From: Altererythrobacter sp. TH136
GTDB lineage: Bacteria > Pseudomonadota > Alphaproteobacteria > Sphingomonadales > Sphingomonadaceae
Assembly (NCBI RefSeq): GCF_007065885.1
Contig: NZ_CP041409.1
Location: 1,845,501-1,909,500 of the forward strand
Reading direction: 5' to 3'
Length of the DNA stretch: 64,000 nt
This document shows positions 58,333-64,000 of the stretch, piece by piece (positions within the stretch are counted from its first letter, which is position 1; each line of letters starts with the position of its first letter). The notes beneath the pieces were generated by a model that made no database searches, had not been told where the DNA came from, and saw only the letters and a program-made list of their open reading frames with translations. The position numbers and the translations under genes are program-made.

Positions 58333-59249
58333 GCGAAGCGCCGGGCCACGCCCCGCCGCACGCGCTGCTGCGGCCGCGCATCGCGCTGCCGTTCGTGCTG
58401 GTGGCGCTGATCTGGGGATCCACCTGGTACGTCATCACCGGGCAAATCGCCGACGTGCCGCCCAGCTGGTCGGTGGTGTACCGCTTCGCGCTGGCGACGC
58501 CGGCGATGTTCGTGGTCGTGCTGGCGATGCGGCAGTCGCTGGTGATGAGCCGGTCAGGTCACGCGCTGGCCCTGCTGCTGGGCGCGACGCAGTTCTGCGG
58601 CAACTTCAACTTCGTCTACCGTGCCGAAGAACACCTGACGTCCGGCGTGGTCGCGGTGATGTTCGGCATGCTGATGGTCCCCAACGCGCTGCTCGCCCGC
58701 TGGTGGCTTGGGCAGCAGGTGACGCCGCGGTTCCTGGCCGGTAGCGCCATCGCCATCGCCGGAATCGCCCTGTTGCTGATCCACGAAGCGCAGGTCGCGC
58801 GACTGGGCGGAAACGTTGCTCTCGGCGTGGCGCTGGCGCTTGGCGGCATCTTGTCAGCGTCGATCGCCAACGTCAGCCAGGCGACCGCGACCGGGCGCGC
58901 CCAGCCGATGATGGCGCTGCTCACCTTCGCCATGCTGTATGGAACGCTGATCGATGCCGCGATCGCCTGGGCGGTTGCGGGACCGCCGGTGGTGCCCACC
59001 GCGTCTGCATTCTGGGCGGGCACCGCGTGGCTGGCGTTCGCCGGATCGGTGGTCACCTTTCCGTTGTACTGGCGGATCGTGCGCGAGATCGGACCGGGCC
59101 GGGCGGCTTACAACGGCGTGCTGGTGATCGTGGTCGCGATGGTCATCTCGACCTTCATCGAAGGCTACGAATGGTCGCTGCTGGCGGTCGCAGGGGCGAC
59201 GCTTGGCACCCTGGGCATGATCGTCGCCCTGCGCGCCCGGCAGGTCTAG
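58329..59249 (+). CDS. EamA/DMT family transporter
   Basis: A 306-aa drug/metabolite exporter with ten membrane helices in two EamA repeats: the first starts LPFVLVALIWGSTWYVITGQ and includes FNFVYRAEEHLTSGVVAVMF, the second starts ALGVALALGGILSASIANVS and ends VAGATLGTLGMIVALRARQV. GTG start overlaps the ltaE stop by 4 bases, so export of threonine, glycine or a related metabolite is a reasonable guess. The stop overlaps the converging epimerase gene by 4 bases. Confidence 0.87.
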   Translation: MSEAPGHAPPHALLRPRIALPFVLVALIWGSTWYVITGQIADVPPSWSVVYRFALATPAMFVVVLAMRQSLVMSRSGHALALLLGATQFCGNFNFVYRAEEHLTSGVVAVMFGMLMVPNALLARWWLGQQVTPRFLAGSAIAIAGIALLLIHEAQVARLGGNVALGVALALGGILSASIANVSQATATGRAQPMMALLTFAMLYGTLIDAAIAWAVAGPPVVPTASAFWAGTAWLAFAGSVVTFPLYWRIVREIGPGRAAYNGVLVIVVAMVISTFIEGYEWSLLAVAGATLGTLGMIVALRARQV

Positions 59250-60007
59250 CGCAGGCTCGCCAGCCCTTCGCGATACGCTGGAAAGCGCAGCCGCCAGCCG
59301 AGCACCCGCTTGGCCTTGCCGTTGGCGACCCGGCGGCTCTCGGCATAAAACCCGCGCGCGGCGGGTGACAGGGCCGCCTGGTCCAGCGTCTGCAAGGGCG
59401 GCGGTTCGACGCCCAGCAGCCGGCATGCTTCCGCGGTGACCGCAGCGCCGCTCGCCGGCAGATCGTCAGCCAGGTTGTACGCGCCCGGCGGAGCGTCGAA
59501 CGCTAGCGCGCAGCCGCGGGCGATATCCTCAACATGCACCCGGCTGAACACGTGGCCGGGCAGGTCGATACGGTGCGCGTGGCCTTCGCGCACGCGGTCG
59601 AGCGGGCTGCGGCCGGGGCCGTAGATACCGGGGAGCCGCAGGACCCGCGCGCCGAGGGCGAGCCATGCCGCGTCCGCGTCGCTGCGCGCGGTGCGGCGGC
59701 CACTGCCGACAGGTGCGCTTTCGTCCACCCACGCCCCGCCGGTATCGCCATAGACCCCGGTGGACGAAAGGTAGCCGAGCCAGCGGCCCGCCAGCGCATC
59801 GCCATAACGGGCAAGTACCGGGTCGCCTGCGGCATCGGGCGGGACCGAGGACAGCACGTGCATGGCCCGCGACAGCCGCCCGCGCACCGCGTCATCGTCA
59901 TCAAAAGCCACGGTGCCATGCGCGCCCGTCGCCTCGACCGACCAGCCCTCAAGTTGCGCGGCGATCGCCCGCGCGGTGTATCCCAGCCCAAACACGAACA
60001 GCCGCAT
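59246..60007 (-). CDS. NAD(P)-dependent epimerase/dehydratase-like protein (YeeZ-type)
   Basis: A 253-aa SDR-like protein. The N-terminal FVFGLGYTARAIAAQL gives the GxGxxA nucleotide-binding turn, GYLSSTGVYGDTGGAWVDES holds the catalytic-type Ser/Tyr, and RLPGIYGPGRSPLDRV with HVEDIARGCALAF follows. YeeZ-type homologues lack a known substrate. It converges with the exporter gene and diverges from pepN (54-base gap). Confidence 0.85.
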   Translation of the reverse strand: MRLFVFGLGYTARAIAAQLEGWSVEATGAHGTVAFDDDDAVRGRLSRAMHVLSSVPPDAAGDPVLARYGDALAGRWLGYLSSTGVYGDTGGAWVDESAPVGSGRRTARSDADAAWLALGARVLRLPGIYGPGRSPLDRVREGHAHRIDLPGHVFSRVHVEDIARGCALAFDAPPGAYNLADDLPASGAAVTAEACRLLGVEPPPLQTLDQAALSPAARGFYAESRRVANGKAKRVLGWRLRFPAYREGLASLR

Positions 60008-60060
60008 GGCGCGGCTTCTAGCGGCTGGACGCGCGCACGAAAGCGCTTAGTGCGAAAGCC

Positions 60061-62712
60061 ATGGATATCGCCCGCACCCCTTCGACCCCCGACGGCAATT
60101 ACCAAATGGCCGATGCGCCGCCAGAGCCGGTCGATCCCCCGCTGATCCGGCGAGAGGATTACAAGCCGTTCGACTGGCTGGTGCCGCAGACCCGCCTCGA
60201 TTTCGCGCTGGGCGTGGAGAGCACCCGCGTCACCGCCACGCTGTCGGTCGCGCGCAATCCGGCCGGCGAGCAGGCAGGCGAGATCCGCCTCAATGGCGAC
60301 GGACTGACCCCGCTCGAGGTAGCGGTCGATGGGCAGGCGTCAAACAGCTGGCGGATGGATGGCAATGACCTGATCCTCCCGCTTGCCGGCGAAGCGCACG
60401 AGATCCGCCTGGTGACGGAGATCGATCCCGCGGCCAATTCGCAGCTCATGGGTCTTTACGCGTCGAACGGGATGCTGTGCACCCAGTGCGAGGCGGAGGG
60501 GTTCCGCCGGATTGCCTTCTTCCCCGACCGGCCCGATGTCCTCAGCACCTATACCGTGCGGATGAGCGGCGAGCGCCAGGCGTTTCCGGTGCTGCTGTCG
60601 AACGGCAACCTGGTGGCGCAGGGAGAGGACAGCAGCGGACATTGGGCCGAATGGCACGATCCCTGGCCCAAGCCATCGTACCTGTTCGCGCTGGTCGCCG
60701 GCGATCTGGTCGCCCGGCGCGATACCTTCACCACCATGAGCGGGCGTACCGTCGACCTCGCGATCTGGGTCCGGGCCGAAGACCTCGACCGCACCGAACA
60801 CGCGATGGAGTCGCTGATCAGGTCCATGCGCTGGGACGAGGAGGTGTTCGGCCGCGAATACGATCTCGATCAGTTCAACATCGTCGCGGTGGGCGATTTC
60901 AACATGGGGGCGATGGAGAACAAGGGCCTCAACGTCTTCAACACCAAGTACGTGCTGGCTGATCCCGAAACCGCCACCGACGGCGACTATGACGGGGTCG
61001 AGGGCGTCATCGCGCACGAATACTTCCACAACTGGTCGGGCAACCGGGTCACCTGCCGCGACTGGTTCCAGCTCAGCCTGAAAGAAGGCTTCACCGTGCT
61101 GCGCGACCAGCTGTTCAGCGAGGGCATGCGCGGGGCGGCGGTTAAGCGGATCGAGGATGTGCGCCTGTTGCGCAGCGTGCAGTTCCCGGAAGATTCGGGG
61201 CCGCTAGCGCATCCCATCCGCCCCGACAGCTTCCGAGAGATCGGCAACTTCTACACCCCCACGATCTACAACAAGGGTGCCGAAGTCATCCGCATGATGC
61301 GCACCATGGCGGGCCCCGAGCGGTTTCGGCAGGGTACCGACCTGTATTTCGAGCGCCACGATGGCGAGGCGGCGACGTGCGAGGATTTCATCCGCGCCAT
61401 CGAGGACGGAGCAGGTCTCGACCTGACGCAGTTCCGCTTGTGGTATGCGCAAGCCGGAACGCCGAAAGTCGAAGCGGTGCTGGAACATGATGGCGAGACC
61501 GCCACTCTGACGCTGCGCCAGATGGTGCCCCCCACGCCGGACCAGCGGACTAAGCTGCCCGTGCCGATCCCTTTGCGGCTGGCGCTGTTCGACCGCGCCA
61601 CCGGCCGCCACAGTGGCGAACAGCTGGTCGTTCTGAGCGAGGTTGAATCAGTTGTGCGCTTCGCAGGCTTTGCCGAGAAGCCGGTGCTGTCGATCAACCG
61701 CGGCTTTTCCGCGCCGGTGGCGATCGAGCGAACGGTCGAGCCTGACGACCTGGTCTTTCTCGCCCGACATGACGACGATGCCTTCGCCCGGTATGAAGCG
61801 ATGCAGGAACTGATCGTCGGCCACCTGGTGAGCGCGATTGGCGGCGGCCTTACCGATGCCGCTCGCATCGAGGCGCGGCAGGCGATCGGGGGCGCCCTGA
61901 GCGCCATCCTGACCGATCCCGAACTCGACGATGCGATGCGCGGCGAGCTGATGATGCTGCCGAGCCAGACCTACCTTTCCGAGCAGCTGCTGGTCGCCGA
62001 CCCCGGCGCGATCCACGCAGAGCGTGAAGCGTTGAAGGCGTGGCTGGGACGCACGCTGGAGGGCGAACTCGCGGCGCTCCACCAGCGGGCCAGCAGCCAG
62101 TCGGCCGGAATGGGCCACGCAGCACGCGGCGCCCGCAAGGTAAAGGGCCAGGCGCTGGTGTTCCTGGCCGCCGGCAATCCCGAACTCGCCGCCAGGACGG
62201 CTGCCAGCCAGTACGATGCGGCGGAAACGATGACCGATCGGCAGGCAGCGCTGATGGTGCTCACCGGGCTGCCGGGCGCAGAACGGACGCACAAGCTGAT
62301 CGACTTCTACAATCGCTTCCAGAACGATCCGCTGGTGATCGACAAGTGGTTCAGCCTGCAGGCCAGTTCGCTCCACCCGCAGGTCATCGAACACGTCAAG
62401 GCGCTCGCCCGGCACCCCGATTTCAATCTGAAGAACCCCAACCGGGTGCGCAGCCTGTTCATGGCCTTCACCGGCACTCCGCTGGGCTTCCATGCGGCGA
62501 GCGGCGAAGGATACCGGATGATCGCCGACCTGATCCTGGCACTCGATCCGATCAACCCCTCCACCGCTGCGCGGTTTGTCACTCCGCTGGGCCGCTGGCG
62601 CCGGCTGGAGCCAGGCCGCGCGGCCTTGATGCGCGGAGAGCTGGAGCGGATCGCCGCGAAGGCTGGCCTGTCACGCGACACGTTCGAGCAGGTGACGCGC
62701 AGCCTTGGCTGA
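60061..62712 (+). CDS. pepN: Aminopeptidase N
   Basis: An 883-aa M1 zinc aminopeptidase. The substrate motif GDFNMGAMENKGLNVFNTKY and the zinc motif GVIAHEYFHNWSGNRVTCRD with downstream LKEGFTV (HExxH-x18-E) are intact. Further domains are the N-terminal beta region, a DUF3458-type sandwich and a C-terminal helical array. The start may be 60061 or the ATG at 60106 (MADAPPEPVDPPL); no strong Shine-Dalgarno settles it. It acts in the cytoplasm on short peptides. Its stop overlaps the TTG start of pgeF. Confidence 0.96.
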   Translation: MDIARTPSTPDGNYQMADAPPEPVDPPLIRREDYKPFDWLVPQTRLDFALGVESTRVTATLSVARNPAGEQAGEIRLNGDGLTPLEVAVDGQASNSWRMDGNDLILPLAGEAHEIRLVTEIDPAANSQLMGLYASNGMLCTQCEAEGFRRIAFFPDRPDVLSTYTVRMSGERQAFPVLLSNGNLVAQGEDSSGHWAEWHDPWPKPSYLFALVAGDLVARRDTFTTMSGRTVDLAIWVRAEDLDRTEHAMESLIRSMRWDEEVFGREYDLDQFNIVAVGDFNMGAMENKGLNVFNTKYVLADPETATDGDYDGVEGVIAHEYFHNWSGNRVTCRDWFQLSLKEGFTVLRDQLFSEGMRGAAVKRIEDVRLLRSVQFPEDSGPLAHPIRPDSFREIGNFYTPTIYNKGAEVIRMMRTMAGPERFRQGTDLYFERHDGEAATCEDFIRAIEDGAGLDLTQFRLWYAQAGTPKVEAVLEHDGETATLTLRQMVPPTPDQRTKLPVPIPLRLALFDRATGRHSGEQLVVLSEVESVVRFAGFAEKPVLSINRGFSAPVAIERTVEPDDLVFLARHDDDAFARYEAMQELIVGHLVSAIGGGLTDAARIEARQAIGGALSAILTDPELDDAMRGELMMLPSQTYLSEQLLVADPGAIHAEREALKAWLGRTLEGELAALHQRASSQSAGMGHAARGARKVKGQALVFLAAGNPELAARTAASQYDAAETMTDRQAALMVLTGLPGAERTHKLIDFYNRFQNDPLVIDKWFSLQASSLHPQVIEHVKALARHPDFNLKNPNRVRSLFMAFTGTPLGFHAASGEGYRMIADLILALDPINPSTAARFVTPLGRWRRLEPGRAALMRGELERIAAKAGLSRDTFEQVTRSLG

Positions 62713-63466
62713 GGCGCTCCGATCGGGGGTGCTGGCCGGCGTCCCGCACGGGTTCCTCACCCGCGCGGGCGGGGTCTCGCGCGGCGCGGTCGCCGGCCTC
62801 AACTACGGCTTCGGGGCAGAGGACGATCCTGCGGCGGTGGCCGAAAACCGCCGCCGCGCCGCTGACGCCGTGTTGCCGGGGGCCCCGCTGGTGGGCGTGT
62901 ATCAGATACACTCGGGCGACGTGGCGACAGTGGCAGAGCCGTGGGGTGACGATGAGCGCCCGCGAGCCGATGCCCTGGTTACCGATCGCGCGGGCGTGCT
63001 GCTCGGCATCGTCACCGCCGACTGCGCGCCGGTCTTGCTGGCGGATTTGGGCGCGGGCGTTGTCGGCGCTGCACATGCCGGCTGGCGAGGGGCGCACGGC
63101 GGGGTGATCGCCAACACCGTCGCTGCGATGGAGTCGCTTGGCGCGTCGCGTGAGCGCATCGTTGCCGCTGTGGGGCCGTGCATTGCGCAGGACAGCTACG
63201 AGGTTGGCGAGGACTTACGGGCGCAATTCGACAGCGCAGAACACCGCTTCTTCGCGCCCCACGCGCCGGGACACTGGCAATTCGATTTGCCGGGCTATGT
63301 CCACGCCCGCCTGCGCGATGCCGGCGTCGAGACGATCGACCTGTTGGGTTGCGACACGTATGCCGATCCCGCGCGGTTCTTTTCCTTTCGGCGCGCAACC
63401 CACCGGGGAGAGGCCACTTACGGGCGCCAACTTTCACTGGTCGGACTGGCGGCAGAGCGTTCATGA
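62705..63466 (+). CDS. pgeF: Peptidoglycan editing factor PgeF (laccase-domain protein)
   Basis: A 253-aa YfiH-family protein. Metal-binding residues of the family are seen in YQIHSGDVATVAEPW (His), GIVTADCAPVLLADLGAG (Cys) and VGAAHAGWRGAHGGVIANTV (His). GPCIAQDSYEVGEDLRAQF and the FFSFRRATHRGEATYGRQLS end complete the pattern. In E. coli, PgeF removes wrongly incorporated L-Ser from the peptide stem of cell-wall precursors. TTG start at 62705, overlapping pepN; a GTG at 62729 is possible. Confidence 0.92.
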   Translation: MAEALRSGVLAGVPHGFLTRAGGVSRGAVAGLNYGFGAEDDPAAVAENRRRAADAVLPGAPLVGVYQIHSGDVATVAEPWGDDERPRADALVTDRAGVLLGIVTADCAPVLLADLGAGVVGAAHAGWRGAHGGVIANTVAAMESLGASRERIVAAVGPCIAQDSYEVGEDLRAQFDSAEHRFFAPHAPGHWQFDLPGYVHARLRDAGVETIDLLGCDTYADPARFFSFRRATHRGEATYGRQLSLVGLAAERS

Positions 63467-63531
63467 AACGGCCACAATGGCGGTTGGCAACCTGCCGAGT
63501 TGCGTATATGCGCGCCGCAAACCGGCACCGT

Positions 63532-63550
63532 CGGCGCCATATCGGCGCCG
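63532..63550. promoter_or_regulatory. Inverted repeat CGGCGCC-5-GGCGCCG upstream of petA
   Basis: A perfect 7+7 dyad with the AT-rich centre ATATC, 66 bases after pgeF and 125 before petA. It could be a hairpin ending the pgeF transcript (no T-run) or an operator for petA. The remaining spacer shows no other clear element. Confidence 0.35.
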
Positions 63551-63674
63551 CGCGTGAACCGCGAAACAGGGGCTGAAGCTTCCTTTCTCGTGGACCCTGG
63601 TTGCAGGTTCAGTGTCCCGCCGTCCGGCGGGTTCCATTCGCGAAGACGATTACAATGCAGGGCAGGCACGGCTG

Positions 63675-64000
63675 ATGGCTGACACGACTGGCGACGCGAT
63701 CCCGGGGACCGTTACGGCCTCGGACGTCCACGATGGGGACGGGGTCCGGCGGCGCGATTTCATCAACATCGCGGCGGTCGGCGCAGCCGGCGTTGCGGGC
63801 GTTTCGGTTCTTCTGCCGCTGATCAGCCAGATGGCCCCCTCGGCCGACGTGCTCGCCGAAAGCAGCACCGAGGTTGACGTGTCCGCGATCCAGCCCGGTC
63901 AGGCGATCAAGGCGATCTTCCGCAAGCAGCCGCTGTTCGTCCGGCGCCTGACTCCTGCTGAAATTCAGGCAGCCAATGCGGTCAGCGTCGGCAGCTTGCG
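63675..64000 (+). CDS. petA: Ubiquinol-cytochrome c reductase iron-sulfur (Rieske) subunit, 3' end outside window
   Basis: The first 108 codons of the Rieske protein of the bc1 complex. A polar start is followed by the twin-Arg-like RRRDFINIAAVGAAGVAGVS and membrane helix, then DVSAIQPGQAIKAIFRKQPL and the FVRRLT segment typical of the soluble domain's first strands. The cluster-binding loops lie beyond the edge. petB and petC are expected downstream. Confidence 0.92.
   Translation, partial: MADTTGDAIPGTVTASDVHDGDGVRRRDFINIAAVGAAGVAGVSVLLPLISQMAPSADVLAESSTEVDVSAIQPGQAIKAIFRKQPLFVRRLTPAEIQAANAVSVGSL

Noticed and set aside
63484-63510. TTGGCA...TATATG promoter for petA
   Set aside because: Spacer of 15 bases and location inside a GC-rich region make it weak; kept out of the feature list.
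63463-63576. 37-codon frame overlapping the pgeF stop (MKRPQWRLATCRV)
   Set aside because: ATGA overlap is suggestive, but the product is Arg-rich, ends in the palindrome region and shows no family resemblance.

Overview
The window is about 64 kb of high-GC chromosomal DNA that is dense with genes. Gene content and style point to an alphaproteobacterium of the order Sphingomonadales (Erythrobacteraceae or Sphingomonadaceae). Supporting signs are MmcB, DUF2141 proteins, NnrU, a PAS_5-like regulator, an IHF-beta, the ileS-lspA-DUF3035 and ribF-M19-folA-purK-purE-gpmA runs, many GTG/TTG starts and many 4-bp stop/start overlaps. No assignment below order level is safe from sequence alone.

Layout. 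1-3.6 kb (minus): a PAS-domain protein running off the left edge, a DUF2141 protein, a sterol-desaturase-family hydroxylase, mmcB and a conserved hypothetical. 3.7-5.8 kb: tRNA-Arg(CCG) followed by a decayed patch, holding an HlyD-type secretion adaptor without its N-terminus and a frameshifted LuxR/REC regulator. 5.9-8.7 kb: an acyl-CoA ligase and an M20 amidohydrolase. 8.8-10.7 kb: a diacylglycerol-kinase-family gene overlapped by a gene that resembles mitochondrial Tam41 CDP-DAG synthases. 10.7-19 kb: a second DUF2141, rpe, a heparinase-like protein, purH, a 48-aa membrane protein, msrA, a Fur-family regulator and dxs. 19-25 kb (minus): a POT peptide transporter, two amidohydrolases, FKBP, NnrU and DUF1801. 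25.2-26.9 kb: GntR regulator, ihfB, tRNA-Leu(TAA) and a PilZ protein.

27-34.8 kb: a degenerate GT-C-like membrane protein, an RND efflux adaptor and permease, a DUF445 protein and a frameshifted GNAT acetyltransferase. 34.8-39.1 kb (minus): DUF389, etfBA and sucC. 39.2-44.1 kb (plus): a CysQ-like phosphatase, then a two-gene signalling unit of a double-KaiC ATPase and a hybrid histidine kinase, closed by a strong bidirectional terminator. 44.2-46.3 kb: an OmpA-type lipoprotein and a CNNM/CorC-like transporter. 46.4-55.1 kb (minus): a long housekeeping run from gpmA and purEK through folA, an M19 dipeptidase, ribF, ileS and lspA to a DUF3035 lipoprotein. 55.2-56.9 kb: tRNA-Thr(GGT), a LuxR-type regulator and an isolated curli assembly gene csgF. 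57-64 kb: a small acetyltransferase, L-threonine aldolase, an EamA exporter, an NAD-epimerase-like protein, pepN, pgeF and the start of the Rieske gene petA.

The most interesting items are the putative DAG kinase/Tam41-like pair, which could make phosphatidate and then CDP-diacylglycerol, the KaiC/histidine-kinase pair with no KaiA or KaiB, and the LuxR-csgF pair with tandem TTAACCC repeats between them. No gene-free stretch longer than about 300 bases was found. There is no rRNA, CRISPR array, insertion sequence or integrase in the window.
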